Assembly (NCBI GenBank): GCA_025057645.1
Contig: JANXBJ010000008.1
Location: 1-64,000, forward strand
Reading direction: 5' to 3'
From: Anaerolineales bacterium
Lineage (GTDB): Bacteria > Chloroflexota > Anaerolineae > Anaerolineales > UBA4823
Length of the DNA stretch: 64,000 bases
Shown: piece by piece, positions 25,992 to 35,101 of the stretch
How positions within the stretch are numbered: position 1 is the stretch's first letter
Layout of the letters: every line of letters begins with the position of its first letter
Notes under the pieces: model-generated
The model's input: only the letters and a program-made list of their open reading frames with translations
What the model was told of the DNA's origin: nothing
The model's database searches: none
Translations under genes and position numbers: made by a program

Positions 25992-27305
25992 ATGCAAACC
26001 CAACGCCTGCTAAAATTCAGCGTCAGCCTATTCACTCTGTTGGTCCTGGGGGGAGTTCTCTACCAACTCCCCCCAATTCACGACCGCATAGCTTGGCGGG
26101 TGCACGAAGCCACCGTTCTCCTCAAGGGGATACTCGCTCCTCCCGAGAAAATCGCCTTCGTCCCGGCTCAACAGCAAATCGAAGCCATCGTCAGCGCCAC
26201 CTTGCGAGCTGCTCTCACTCCGACTCCCTCACCCACTCCTACACCCACCCCGCCGATTCCAGATACGCCTCAGCCTACAGCAACCCCCACCCTGACCCCC
26301 ACCCCCTTGCCGCAGAGAGTCGCCCTAAGCGGCGTGCGCTACATGGATCAACACGGGCTGTGGAACTATTGCGCTCCGGCAAACCTGGCTATGGCGCTGT
26401 CCTTCTGGGGGTGGCCGGGAGACCGGTTGGACGCCGGCAAGTGGCTCAAGCCCTACAGCAAAGACAAAAATGTGATGCCTTACGAGATGGCTGCCTTTGT
26501 GAACGAGACCACCGACTTGAAAGCCATTGTCCGCGTCGGCGGAAACCTCGACTTGGTCAAGGCTCTGGTCGCCAACGGTTTCCCAGTGCTCGCCGAGAAG
26601 GGAACGTGGATCCGGGATATCAGCGGTGTGGTCAGTTGGATGGGGCATTATTCGGTTATCACCGGCTACGACGAGCTCGCACAGCAATTGATCACTCAGG
26701 ATTCCTACTTTTCTCCGGACTATCCCGTCCATTACGACCAATTCGTCCGGGAATGGCGATCGTTCAACTACACCTACATCTTGATTTATCCCCCGGAGCG
26801 GGAAAGCGAAATCCAAACTCTGCTCGGACCCGATTGGGATCAAACCACTAATTCCCTAAACGCCGCCCAATTGGCCTCCAACGAGATCTTCGCCCTCGAA
26901 GGGGTAGATCAATTCTTCGCTTGGTTCAACCGCGGCACTAACTTGAAAGATTTACAGGACTACGGCGGCGCCGCGCTAGCCTATGATGAGGCGTTCGCCC
27001 TCTATAACACCCTGCCGGAAGACCGCTCGGTGCGTCCCTATCGCATTTTGTGGTATCAAACGGGGCCCTATTTTGCCTATTTCTACGTGGGTCGTTACTA
27101 CGATGTGTTGAATTTAGCCACCACGGCCATCAATGCAGCCTTGGATGAACCGGCGATCGAGGAAAGCTTTTACTGGCGCGGCATGGCAAAGAAAGCACTC
27201 GGTGATACTTCTGGAGCAATCGCCGACTTTAAACTCGCCTTGAAATACCACCCCGAATTTGAACCGGCGTTATATCAATTGAACGAACTGGGAGTCAGTC
27301 CATAA
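25992..27305 (+). CDS. Membrane-anchored C39-like cysteine peptidase with TPR-like repeats
   Basis: A 437-residue protein. An N-terminal membrane anchor (FSVSLFTLLVLGGVLYQL) is followed by a Pro/Thr-rich linker (TPTPSPTPTPTPP, about 75-105). A C39_2-type papain-like domain comes next, with catalytic Cys in NYCAPANLAMAL (about C127) and His in GHYSVITGYD (about H219). The C-terminal ~150 residues are helical with TPR-like motifs (YGGAALAYDEAFALY, GDTSGAIADFKLALKYHPEF). The domain lies outside the membrane. Substrate unknown; C39-like proteins next to transporters process bacteriocins, but no transporter is adjacent. The neighbouring lipoprotein may be a partner. Confidence 0.82.
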   Translation: MQTQRLLKFSVSLFTLLVLGGVLYQLPPIHDRIAWRVHEATVLLKGILAPPEKIAFVPAQQQIEAIVSATLRAALTPTPSPTPTPTPPIPDTPQPTATPTLTPTPLPQRVALSGVRYMDQHGLWNYCAPANLAMALSFWGWPGDRLDAGKWLKPYSKDKNVMPYEMAAFVNETTDLKAIVRVGGNLDLVKALVANGFPVLAEKGTWIRDISGVVSWMGHYSVITGYDELAQQLITQDSYFSPDYPVHYDQFVREWRSFNYTYILIYPPERESEIQTLLGPDWDQTTNSLNAAQLASNEIFALEGVDQFFAWFNRGTNLKDLQDYGGAALAYDEAFALYNTLPEDRSVRPYRILWYQTGPYFAYFYVGRYYDVLNLATTAINAALDEPAIEESFYWRGMAKKALGDTSGAIADFKLALKYHPEFEPALYQLNELGVSP

Positions 27306-27484
27306 GTTTCCGTTTTTTATCAATCGAGTACCATTAGCATCACAAGCGGGCTAACGACTAGCAATTCAACGGCAGCGGAGCGCAGCGAGGCGAAGCTTGT
27401 CGGCCGGCCCATAACAAGAGTTTAATCCCATAAAAGCAGTCGAGTCCTTATCTCACTTCTTGTGTTAGGCTTTTTTCGGAAGGC

Positions 27485-27961
27485 TTACGGTCTAGTAAGT
27501 ATCTTGGCATAGTCTATCGTACCTCCATCGCCTGGCTTGCCGCTGTCCTGCCACCAATGTTGAATATAGTTGTGTCCACGTAGCGTTTGGCCCGATGGAC
27601 AACTGGCTTTTGCCTTGGCCATGCCATCTGCGATAGAGGTTTTATTGTACTGCATCATCCAAGGATTATTCTGAACCTCGTATCTGACATAAGTGTTCCA
27701 CTGAATGGCGGAGTTGCAACTACAATAAGTGGTCCATACGTTTAGCCCAAATTGATCCATAGAGCGGGATGGATTTGTGTAATCGCTGTAACTGGCGTTC
27801 CAATTCCGGCCGCCCTGATCTGTTATATAGTTATTGTAATAGACAGTCGTTAGGCCGTAGTAATTCTTAGACGCTGCATAAACTGTTGTCGCGAACAGAA
27901 ACAAAGTCAATAGTACCACTGTAAGTCCAACAACTAACTGCTTTGTCCAAAGGGTTTTCAT
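27485..27961 (-). CDS. Small secreted protein, unknown family
   Basis: A 158-residue protein with a clear signal peptide (QLVVGLTVVLLTLFLFATTVYA, cleavage near residue 29). The mature part is unusually rich in Tyr, Trp and Asn (KNYYGLTTVYYNNYITDQGG), has three cysteines, two in a CSC, and ends TIDYAKILTRP. No family was recognised. It is the last gene of a three-gene minus-strand cluster with the secreted 299-residue protein and the LuxR-type HTH protein, 10 bases after the previous stop. Base composition is visibly more AT-rich than in surrounding genes, suggesting acquisition. A bacteriocin-like or cell-wall role is only speculation. Confidence 0.6.
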   Translation of the reverse strand: MKTLWTKQLVVGLTVVLLTLFLFATTVYAASKNYYGLTTVYYNNYITDQGGRNWNASYSDYTNPSRSMDQFGLNVWTTYCSCNSAIQWNTYVRYEVQNNPWMMQYNKTSIADGMAKAKASCPSGQTLRGHNYIQHWWQDSGKPGDGGTIDYAKILTRP

Positions 27962-27971
27962 AGCACATCTC

Positions 27972-28871
27972 TCATCTAAAATAGGCTAAGATATCTGCTG
28001 GTGGCACATCGATTTTCTCAACGTTGAGAAGAGTAATCCGGCTCGCAAGCATAGTTTCGCCGCTTGGATAAATATGGAACTCTTCAACTTTCACGAGCAG
28101 GCCTGTATCCAAAGAAAAATAGTATTTTCCCATCATGCCGGAAAGGATTGTGGAGGATTTTCCCAGAGTTATCGGCTCTTTGAACATCTCTCTCGCCGTA
28201 AAGAGGATCACTTTCTTCCCATTCAGTTCCATCTCTGCTTGCTCGAGATCAAGGATCTCCTTGTAAGTTTCGGCAAAGGAGACAAAATCGTCAAAAGTAG
28301 GGCGATATGCTTCTTTCTCCTGTGAAGATGCTTCTGGTATTGAAAGATTAGTCCACTGGCCATCTTGAAAAACTGTCGTTTGAGAGGTGACGGGGTTGCC
28401 GGTGTCGTCAACTACCACAGCCTTGAGCGCGTATCCATCAGAATCCAACAGCACCCATAAATCATTGATTGATTTTGTCGGAATTGGCGAACCGTCAGGT
28501 AGTGTGGCTGACATGGTGAAAAAGAATTCTATTTGAGACTGGATGTGCAGCCACCCGGGTGTCAAGTACGATTGATTAGCTTTTGTGGTGATTTCCTTGG
28601 CAAAGGCAATGATGTCCTCGTTCGTCTTTTTCTGATCTAACCCAACAAAGACGGAATTTGGAAATTGTTCTGGTTGGGTAGTACTAGATTCAACCTGGTC
28701 TGAGGTCTCTTGCTGCCCGGTGTCAAGGTTGGCGGTAGTTGAAACCTGGTCTAGTTTAAGGACTTCTCTAAGTGTGATTCCCTGTGCCGAGACCCGCTGA
28801 TACAGAATCCCTCCCACTAATACCAAAGGGAGGCCTATAGCCAGAAGAAATGGCACGTGCCTGCTTTTCAT
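27972..28871 (-). CDS. Secreted protein with RseB/LolA-like features, unknown function
   Basis: A 299-residue protein with an N-terminal signal/anchor (FLLAIGLPLVLVGGILYQRVSA), a Gln/Thr-rich low-complexity segment (about 45-70), then a beta-rich domain. Paired phrases such as DSDGYALKAVVVDDTGNPV, VFQDGQWTNLS and YYFSLDTGLLVKVEEFHIYP recall the half-barrel fold of RseB/LolA, but I cannot confirm this. It lies between a LuxR-type regulator and a small secreted protein, and the three genes are separated by only 10-15 bases. The cluster is AT-richer than its surroundings. Confidence 0.6.
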   Translation of the reverse strand: MKSRHVPFLLAIGLPLVLVGGILYQRVSAQGITLREVLKLDQVSTTANLDTGQQETSDQVESSTTQPEQFPNSVFVGLDQKKTNEDIIAFAKEITTKANQSYLTPGWLHIQSQIEFFFTMSATLPDGSPIPTKSINDLWVLLDSDGYALKAVVVDDTGNPVTSQTTVFQDGQWTNLSIPEASSQEKEAYRPTFDDFVSFAETYKEILDLEQAEMELNGKKVILFTAREMFKEPITLGKSSTILSGMMGKYYFSLDTGLLVKVEEFHIYPSGETMLASRITLLNVEKIDVPPADILAYFR

Positions 28872-28886
28872 TGTTGTTTCCTCCTC

Positions 28887-29198
28887 TCAACTAACAGAGT
28901 CGCCTCTGGAATGATAGACACCTAAATTGTTGGTTGCATTATAGGGCATGTGTTGGTCGTTGTCATCACAGCTTCCCGTAAATTTTTCAGGGTTAGTCGC
29001 GAGGATAGAAATGTAGTATAGGACGGCTTGCACCCTGTTTGAAACACCCAATTTTGAGAAAATATGCTTCAAATGAGCCTCAACTGTGTTTTCGGTAGTC
29101 CCCAACGCCTCTGCAATTTCAGAATTTCGCTTTCCTTCAGCCAATAACGCCAACACTTCGCATTCACGCTGCGTGAGTGAAAACCCCTCTTTATTCAC
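28887..29198 (-). CDS. Stand-alone LuxR/GerE-type HTH regulator
   Basis: A 103-residue protein that is mostly a LuxR C-terminal HTH (LTQRECEVLALLAEGKRNSE, then IAEALGTTENTVEAHLKHIF), without receiver or autoinducer domain. A short Asn/Asp-rich tail follows. The start is a GTG at 29198 preceded by AGGAGG at 8 bases. It is the first gene of the cluster with two secreted proteins and probably regulates them. It could be a fragment of a longer response regulator, but the strong ribosome site at the GTG argues against this. Confidence 0.82.
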   Translation of the reverse strand: MNKEGFSLTQRECEVLALLAEGKRNSEIAEALGTTENTVEAHLKHIFSKLGVSNRVQAVLYYISILATNPEKFTGSCDDNDQHMPYNATNNLGVYHSRGDSVS

Positions 29199-29651
29199 AA
29201 ATATTTCCTCCTATGTTGTGCATGGAACAAAGAGCCTGACCATTAGCCTCTTCTGCTTCACCGTCTAAGTCTTTCGGGATAATGGATCAGCATGGAATTT
29301 ATAGCCATCGAGCCTACCACGTTCACAAATTACGCGACGATAGTTACCTCGGCTAAAAATTTCTTCCTTTTGTCCTAGTGTGATATCTTCTAACTTGCGC
29401 TCCTTAACAGCTCTTGGAGCCTCCCTATGTAAACATCCATCCTTACTTCGATGAGAAAGCCTTTATGATGCAATGCCCGAAGCACATCACGGCTCTCGTC
29501 GTGTACTACGATGAGATTTCAGCCGCTATACAGTTATCTGCTCCTTTGTTGTGATTAATACCAGGCTCGTTTGTTTGCCCAACCTGGGATATGCCGATCA
29601 CAGATCGGCGGCACAAACTGTACCGACCAGAGGTGGGTAGACAGGGCATTT
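29199..29651. other. Gap between the LuxR-type cluster and mazG
   Basis: About 450 AT-richer bases. A minus-strand reading frame of 42 codons (29390-29518; contains VVHDESRDVLRALHHKG) is open but has no start or partner and could be a decayed gene. The promoter of the three-gene cluster should lie here; CTATAAAT on the minus strand (around plus 29300-29310) is a possible -10 without a good -35. Confidence 0.35.
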
Positions 29652-31112
29652 TTACTCTAATTGTTTCGCCTCGTCCCAAAGGGCATCCATTTCGGCTAGG
29701 GTGAGGTCGGCTAAGTTCCTCCCCTGTTCCTGAACCCGCTGTTCGATGTAGGCAAAACGTTGGCGGAAGCGTTGGTTGGCTTGCCGCAGCGCGCTCTCAG
29801 CATCAATTTTCAGCCAGCGCGCCAGATTGACCAACGAAAAAAGAATGTCCCCAAACTCTGTGGATTGATCTTTCGCCCCTTTTGCGGCGAGCAGCTCGTG
29901 TAACTCCTCGGCCACCTTCTGCAACACGCCCTCGATTTGTGGCCAATCAAACCCTACCCGGGCCGCACGGCGTTGCAGCTCTTGAGCTTGACTGAGCGCA
30001 GGCAAAGCCCGCGGAACACCGTCCAGAAGGCCTTTTGGCTCTTCGCTGTTTTTTCTGCGCTCCTCGGCCTTGAGTTTCTCCCAATTGCGCAACACTTCGG
30101 AGCTATCGCGCACGGCGAGGTCGCCAAAAACATGCGGATGGCGGTTAACTAGTTTGCGGTGAATCCCTGTCAAGACCTCTTTCATCCCAAAGTCCCCCTC
30201 CTCGCTGGCAATTTGGGCATGGAGGACTACCTGCAGCAACAGATCGCCAAGCTCTTCTTGCATGGCGAGAGCATTTTCTTGATCGATGGCCTCGACCAAC
30301 TCATACGCTTCTTCAAGTAAAAACGGTTTGAGCGTTTGGTGATTTTGCTCGCGATCCCAGGGGCAACCTTCGGGCGAGCGCAAGTGTGCCACCACCTCCT
30401 GAAAGGGCTCAAATGCAGTTTCGCGGGGCAAGCTCGGCACGTATAGGGAGGTCATCCAGTCAATCCAAGGGCTGCGGTCGATCTCGTAGAGACTTAGCTG
30501 CTCTACCTTCACCGCTGCAGTGCCTGCCTGATGCACCAAGCGCACCGGGTGATCGTGTGGGTAGACCTCCATCAGGGTTAACTTTACATCCGCGGCTACC
30601 TGGCGAGAATAGAGCTGAGCAATGAGGAGGGGCAAATGAGGAGGGAATTGAGGGACGTGAGAGGCAGCGATCTCCAGAGCGTCTGAGATGAGTAGGTTGG
30701 GCAACGGATCGATCTCCAAGGCGCTCAGGACCGGTTCGATGAAGCTGATGCCTTCCAGCACTCGCACGCTCAACCCCTCTTCGCGGGCTGCACGAAGAAT
30801 AGCCGGGGTTGTGGCCTCCGCAACAAAAGGGTGACCGGGGACAGCATAAACCACCCCCTGGGGACGCTGAGCGAGCCGCAGGACCTCATCGACAATCTGC
30901 CGATAGACTGCCTCGAAGGAGTCAGCACGATTGTAAAGATAGTCGAAAGAGAAAACTCGAAGGTGAGCCGGCAATGCTCCTACTGCGGGATGGCGCTGGG
31001 TGCGGACGTAAATCTCCTCTATATCCCCTAACAATTCCCACACTTGGCGGGTCAGCAAGCGAGGATCGCCGGGTCCCAACCCTAGGATGGTAATCGAGGG
31101 AAAATGCATCAT
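29652..31112 (-). CDS. mazG: Nucleoside triphosphate pyrophosphohydrolase MazG with tetrapyrrole-methylase-like N-domain (YabN type)
   Basis: A 486-residue fusion. Residues ~1-225 are a SAM-dependent tetrapyrrole methylase-like domain (ITILGLGPGDPRLLTRQVWE, VYAVPGHPFVAE), as in Bacillus YabN. Residues ~245-486 contain two MazG folds: SPEGCPWDREQNHQTLKPF, EEAYELVEAI, EELGDLLLQVV and the NRHPHVFGD segment, then a second weaker EELHE/GDILFSLVNLARW unit. MazG hydrolyses non-canonical NTPs and affects (p)ppGpp. I place the start at 31112 (ATG-ATG); an in-frame extension upstream to 31361 has no ribosome site. TTATAAC ends 7 bases before the ATG, so the message may be leaderless. Confidence 0.92.
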   Translation of the reverse strand: MMHFPSITILGLGPGDPRLLTRQVWELLGDIEEIYVRTQRHPAVGALPAHLRVFSFDYLYNRADSFEAVYRQIVDEVLRLAQRPQGVVYAVPGHPFVAEATTPAILRAAREEGLSVRVLEGISFIEPVLSALEIDPLPNLLISDALEIAASHVPQFPPHLPLLIAQLYSRQVAADVKLTLMEVYPHDHPVRLVHQAGTAAVKVEQLSLYEIDRSPWIDWMTSLYVPSLPRETAFEPFQEVVAHLRSPEGCPWDREQNHQTLKPFLLEEAYELVEAIDQENALAMQEELGDLLLQVVLHAQIASEEGDFGMKEVLTGIHRKLVNRHPHVFGDLAVRDSSEVLRNWEKLKAEERRKNSEEPKGLLDGVPRALPALSQAQELQRRAARVGFDWPQIEGVLQKVAEELHELLAAKGAKDQSTEFGDILFSLVNLARWLKIDAESALRQANQRFRQRFAYIEQRVQEQGRNLADLTLAEMDALWDEAKQLE

Positions 31113-31326
31113 GCCCGCAGTTATAACACAAAAAACGGGAGTCTGCACCGGGTCAGCACTCAGCGTGTGTCGCAATCCCGGAGGATGTCTGCGCCTCTCA
31201 TCGGAGCTTGCCACTCGACCCGGTGAGGGTGCGCAGCTCGGCCTCGGCTTAGACCGAAGCCCGGCGCAATTTGGCCTCAACCTGCACCGAACTACAACCG
31301 GAGAGACTCCGGAAAGAGCAACACGA

Positions 31327-31350
31327 AGCCGGCCCTTGAACGGGCCGGCT
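31327..31350 (-). terminator. Hairpin downstream of the amino-acid permease gene
   Basis: AGCCGGCCC and GGGCCGGCT form a 9-bp perfect GC stem with a 6-base loop, 38 bases after the permease stop. No U-run follows on the minus strand. Confidence 0.55.
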
Positions 31351-31387
31351 GCTCCTTCCACACAACTTTACGGCCCCAAAGCGGTCT

Positions 31388-33016
31388 CTAGTCGGGCGGA
31401 ATCTCTTTGAAAGCGTAATCCACATCGATGCCTCGTGCCTTCTGAGCACGCTTGACAATCAAATACCACAGAGCAGCGAAGAGGATGATCCCGAAGACTA
31501 CGCTATACGCTAGCGGGCTGGTCAACCCCAAGGCGGGGACCAAAAGGTAGCTGAGCACCATGCCGAAGCCAAAGATCGCTCCCAGTGTGCCTAGAATGGT
31601 TACCCACGGGATGTTGCCCAGTTTATACTTTGCCCCCGGCGAGGCCTCGTAAATCTCCTTGGCTCTGAAGGGGAAGAGTGCTCCGGCTAAGGCGCTCGAG
31701 GCGAAGACATATCCGCAGGCAAAGGTGACCCCTAGGGTCAACGATGCCCAGCCACCATAGAGATTATAAAGCAAGATCACCGGAATGCTCGCCAAGAAAT
31801 AGGCAACGTGGGCATTCACCGGGGTGTGGAAGCGCTCGTGCACTTCGGAAAACCAAGCCGGCAGCAAGCGGTCGAGGGACATGGCGACCATAATGCGAGT
31901 GACCCCGATGTAACAGTTGTTGACAATTTGGAAAGAGTTGAGAATATAACCGATGCCAATCAGGATCACCACAATTGGGCTCCCGGTAAGAGCCACGGCG
32001 AGGATGTTCGGCCAGAGCCAGAAACCGCTAATCTTTGCCTCCTCTACCCCGGACCAGTAGCCAGCTCCGGCAATGTATAAGAACTCCTTACCACCTACGC
32101 GCTCGAGAGCCACACCAAGGATAGCTAACAGGATGCCGGTCATAATCAAGGAGCCGACCAAAATAAAGACTTGGCTCTTGAAGGAGCGCGCGTCCTTGAT
32201 CTCGCCGTTCTGCTCGGCTGAATAGGTTGCCCATTGCAAGCTCGTCCAAGCGATGGCTGCGATCATTAGAGTATTGAAGAAGCTAAAAGGAGGATTTAGG
32301 TCGATGCCGGCTGCAAGAGTGGCTTCTTTGGCAGTCTGATAAAAGTTCGGCGATCCACCCGAGGCAACCGCAAAGGCGTTTAGGCGCTCAACAAACTCCG
32401 AGGTAGGCGTGGTGAACAACACCACGAGCATAGTCGCAAAAGCGACCAAAATGCCGTAGAACATTACATACTGGAAGCGCACATAGTTTTTGAAGCCACT
32501 GATTAGCAGCAACATGGAAGCCAGGGCGTTGAGGATGCTGACAATAACAATCCCCCAGGGGGTTGTAAACCAAACGCCGATCTGAGACAGAGTGGGGTTC
32601 GAGAGTGTAGCGCCTAGGCCCAAGAAAAGGGGAGCAAAGCCAAGATAAGAAAGCAACCAGCCCGAAAGGGCAACCCACTGCAGAATCCAGATCACAAACC
32701 CGGACATCAGGATGGTAAACCCCCAGAACCCACCAAAGACGCGGCTTTGGAAGACGTAGTCACCGCCCGAACGGGGCATGGCCGTCGAAAGCCACACGTA
32801 GGTGAAAGCAATGGGAAGCTCGAAGAGCATAGCCAGGATGATGCCCCAGAACAGATTGCCTCCTGGCAAAGCTCCCGGACCCCACAGATAGGTCCATGGG
32901 AAGATGAGGCCCATGGTTAGGATGTTGTAAATGAAAGCTGAGTAGGGAGACATCACCCGCACTAACCCCGAAGCTTTGCGGGTGAAGACCTCCGGCCTTG
33001 CTACCGCTGTCGTCAT
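31388..33016 (-). CDS. APC-superfamily amino acid/amine permease
   Basis: A 542-residue polytopic protein with about 12 hydrophobic segments. The first region, MSPYSAFIYNILTMGLIFPWTYLWGPG split by a conserved glycine, and AFTYVWLSTAMPRSGGDYVF match APC-superfamily permeases (the PRSGGDYVF motif is diagnostic). Substrate cannot be read; amino acids, polyamines or amines are all possible. AAAGGAGG lies upstream of the ATG. It follows the phosphoesterase gene by ~138 bases on the same strand, downstream of the DeoR-type regulator, which may control it. Confidence 0.9.
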   Translation of the reverse strand: MTTAVARPEVFTRKASGLVRVMSPYSAFIYNILTMGLIFPWTYLWGPGALPGGNLFWGIILAMLFELPIAFTYVWLSTAMPRSGGDYVFQSRVFGGFWGFTILMSGFVIWILQWVALSGWLLSYLGFAPLFLGLGATLSNPTLSQIGVWFTTPWGIVIVSILNALASMLLLISGFKNYVRFQYVMFYGILVAFATMLVVLFTTPTSEFVERLNAFAVASGGSPNFYQTAKEATLAAGIDLNPPFSFFNTLMIAAIAWTSLQWATYSAEQNGEIKDARSFKSQVFILVGSLIMTGILLAILGVALERVGGKEFLYIAGAGYWSGVEEAKISGFWLWPNILAVALTGSPIVVILIGIGYILNSFQIVNNCYIGVTRIMVAMSLDRLLPAWFSEVHERFHTPVNAHVAYFLASIPVILLYNLYGGWASLTLGVTFACGYVFASSALAGALFPFRAKEIYEASPGAKYKLGNIPWVTILGTLGAIFGFGMVLSYLLVPALGLTSPLAYSVVFGIILFAALWYLIVKRAQKARGIDVDYAFKEIPPD

Positions 33017-33153
33017 CGCTGCCTCCTTTCAACACACATTGGGTTTAGGACATCACCAGTAATCGGAACCACTACCAGAGACACCTTTACAATCATCGAG
33101 AAAAAGCGTCTTTTATCGAGTTCCTCCTTTGCCTCACCTCCTCTCCTTTCAGA

Positions 33154-34149
33154 CTACCCACTGGTCATCTGATAGCTCTCCACTTTCCCTTGGGAGAGGT
33201 TAATCAAGCAACCGCGCAGGATTCCTTCCCCATACTCGCTGCCCGGGTTGACGCAAGTGGTGCGCCCGATGCGGATCACCCCTTGGGCTTCGTGAATATG
33301 CCCATGCAACCCTAAGGCAGGCTGATACTTTTCTATGGCCTGACGCACCGAGACGCTGCCGGCGCCGTGCATGACAATCTGGCCGGCCTTGACAATCGGG
33401 GTCGGTGGATCGGTACTCCAATCCAGCATTGGGCAGGTATCTAAGGTGGAGTCCTTAGGGGGATCATGGAAATTGAAGATGGCTTTGCTCAGATCGGGCA
33501 CTTTCTGCACCATCTCCTCGATATAGACTGCCAGTTGTTCCTCACTGACCTCGCGCGGCGTGTTCCACGGGGTTGGGGTGCTGTAGCCAACGCTGATCAT
33601 GCAATGATCCTCGTCAATGAAAACCGCTTCTCCTTCACAAGCCACAAAAGCTTCTGTTCCTTCTCGTTTCAAGACACTTAACACCTCCGGGTCGTCATCG
33701 TTGCCTCCGGTGACAAAGCAGCGAATCCCGCTGCCCTTCAGACGCGTTTCCGCCAAATCGATCCAATTTTCGAGCCGTTCCCGGGCTAATTGATGAAACA
33801 GTTGATCCACTGCAGCTTGATCGTTTTGCAACGCATTAAACTCTTCTTCGTCCATCACCTTGTAATAGAAGCCCAGTAAACCGATGCGGTCGATCAGGTT
33901 CTTTAGTTCCTCTTCGCCTTCGACGTGATGGACCGTCCCTTGCAACGTAGCGCGATACCGGGCGTTCCCCTCCCGGATGATCGGGATCAGCAGCTTTCCG
34001 GTAATATCTCCGCCCATCACTAAGACATTGGCCTCGTAAAACTTGCCGGCGTTGAGAAACTTGCGATAAGTGCGCTCCGAGCCGTGGATGTCGGTGGCGA
34101 AGAACAGGCGAGTGAACTTCTTTGGACTTTTTTTGAACAGAAATGACAT
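33154..34149 (-). CDS. Calcineurin-like metallophosphoesterase
   Basis: A 331-residue metallophosphoesterase. Motifs in order are FATDIHGSERTY, VMGGDITGK, VTGGNDDDPE (replacing GNHD), FNFHDPP, MHGAGS and LHGHIHEAQG, with NPGSEY near the end, which together give the two-metal site. The variant third motif (GGNDD instead of GNHD) and ~100-residue insert set it apart from the common YfcE type. Phosphodiesterase substrate unknown. It is encoded between a DeoR-type regulator (61 bases upstream) and an amino-acid permease, so a role in a nutrient pathway is likely. Confidence 0.85.
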   Translation of the reverse strand: MSFLFKKSPKKFTRLFFATDIHGSERTYRKFLNAGKFYEANVLVMGGDITGKLLIPIIREGNARYRATLQGTVHHVEGEEELKNLIDRIGLLGFYYKVMDEEEFNALQNDQAAVDQLFHQLARERLENWIDLAETRLKGSGIRCFVTGGNDDDPEVLSVLKREGTEAFVACEGEAVFIDEDHCMISVGYSTPTPWNTPREVSEEQLAVYIEEMVQKVPDLSKAIFNFHDPPKDSTLDTCPMLDWSTDPPTPIVKAGQIVMHGAGSVSVRQAIEKYQPALGLHGHIHEAQGVIRIGRTTCVNPGSEYGEGILRGCLINLSQGKVESYQMTSG

Positions 34150-34210
34150 AGAAAGCCTCCGACAGCAATCGCCATTAGCAAGTTAAGACCGACCGGTAAA
34201 CAACAATCGC

Positions 34211-34996
34211 CTAGCGTTTGACGTTGGCGATCACCACTTCGATTGGCAGATTGTCCAGCATTTCTCGGGTGTGGCGATCTAATCCATCGTCGGTGATCAG
34301 GCGATGGATTTGATCCAGGCGCGCAACCTCAAAATTCGAGACCACACCCCATTTGGAATGGTCTACCAACAACGTACGAACCCCTCGTGTCCGCTCTAAC
34401 ATTTTGCGGATGAGTTCAGCCTCCATGCTGCTTGGGACGGTGCAACCATGGCGCAAGCTGACTCCATCCACGCTGACAAAGGTCTTATTGGCATAGACTT
34501 GGTCAAGGATTTCAAGGGCAAAACGCCCGGCCACCGAGTTCGAGGTCGGCTGAAAGTTCCCCCCCAATAGGATCAACTCGTACCCCACTTCTCCGACCTC
34601 TAAGGCAGCTTGGAGGTTGTTGGTAAAGACGGTGATATTGGCATCGCGAGGGATTTGCTTGATCATTTCAGTGGTGGTCGTCCCGCTGTTGATAAACACA
34701 ATATCCCCTTCTTCAAGGAAGGAGACGGCGCTTAATCCAATAGCCCGTTTTTCTTCGACGTTGCGGGCAGCGCGCTGCATGTACTGTGGCTCCGTACGCA
34801 TGCGCCGGCTAAGAATTGCTCCCCCGTGAGTGCGCTCAAGCACCCCCTGTTTTTCTAGCCACTCCAAATCGCGACGAACTGTCGCCTCGGAGACGCTTAA
34901 CAAGCGGCTCAACTCGGACGAAGATACGATGCGCTGCAGAGCCAAGTACTCTTGAATGCGTTCGCGCCGTTGAGCCGGAATCAGGTTTTTGCTCAC
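34211..34996 (-). CDS. DeoR-family transcription regulator
   Basis: A 261-residue repressor. Residues ~6-57 are the DeoR winged helix (RRERIQEYLALQRIVSSSEL, VSEATVRRDLEWLEKQG, then RTHGGAIL). The rest is the sugar-phosphate-isomerase-like sensor domain (NSGTTTTEMIKQIP, FTNNLQAALEV, VDGVSLRHG), which binds a phosphorylated metabolite. The start is a GTG at 34996. It is expressed from a near-consensus promoter (35053-35081) flanked by two palindromes with GAGCA half-sites, suggesting autoregulation. The phosphoesterase and permease genes follow on the same strand. Confidence 0.92.
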   Translation of the reverse strand: MSKNLIPAQRRERIQEYLALQRIVSSSELSRLLSVSEATVRRDLEWLEKQGVLERTHGGAILSRRMRTEPQYMQRAARNVEEKRAIGLSAVSFLEEGDIVFINSGTTTTEMIKQIPRDANITVFTNNLQAALEVGEVGYELILLGGNFQPTSNSVAGRFALEILDQVYANKTFVSVDGVSLRHGCTVPSSMEAELIRKMLERTRGVRTLLVDHSKWGVVSNFEVARLDQIHRLITDDGLDRHTREMLDNLPIEVVIANVKR

Positions 34997-35035
34997 CTAT
35001 GGAAACCTACCGGTGGAAGATGCAGTGAGAGAAAA

Positions 35036-35049
35036 GAGCAAATTTGCTC
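35036..35049. promoter_or_regulatory. Perfect 14-bp palindrome, likely DeoR-type operator
   Basis: GAGCAAATTTGCTC, fully self-complementary, overlaps the predicted transcription start of the DeoR gene (about 35046), an ideal repressor position. Confidence 0.65.
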
Positions 35050-35052
35050 ATC

Positions 35053-35081
35053 ATTATATAGTATTTTGATGGATTTTGCAA
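35053..35081 (-). promoter_or_regulatory. Promoter of the DeoR-family gene
   Basis: On the minus strand TTGCAA (plus 35076-35081) and TATAAT (plus 35053-35058) are separated by exactly 17 bases, in an AT-rich spacer. Leader of about 50 bases before the GTG at 34996. Confidence 0.75.
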
Positions 35082-35101
35082 GTTTTTGTTCAAATCAACA
35101 A

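Noticed and set aside
27341-27470. GGCTAAC ... TTCAAC ... TTAGGC sequence resembling an integron attC site near the accessory patch
   Set aside because: The complementary second half (GTTGAA and GTTAGCC in the right places) is missing and no integrase or second site is present.
31113-31361. N-terminal extension of mazG by 83 residues
   Set aside because: It is arginine/proline-rich with no ribosome site, includes part of the region with the hairpin, and family alignment begins at the MHFPSITILG start.
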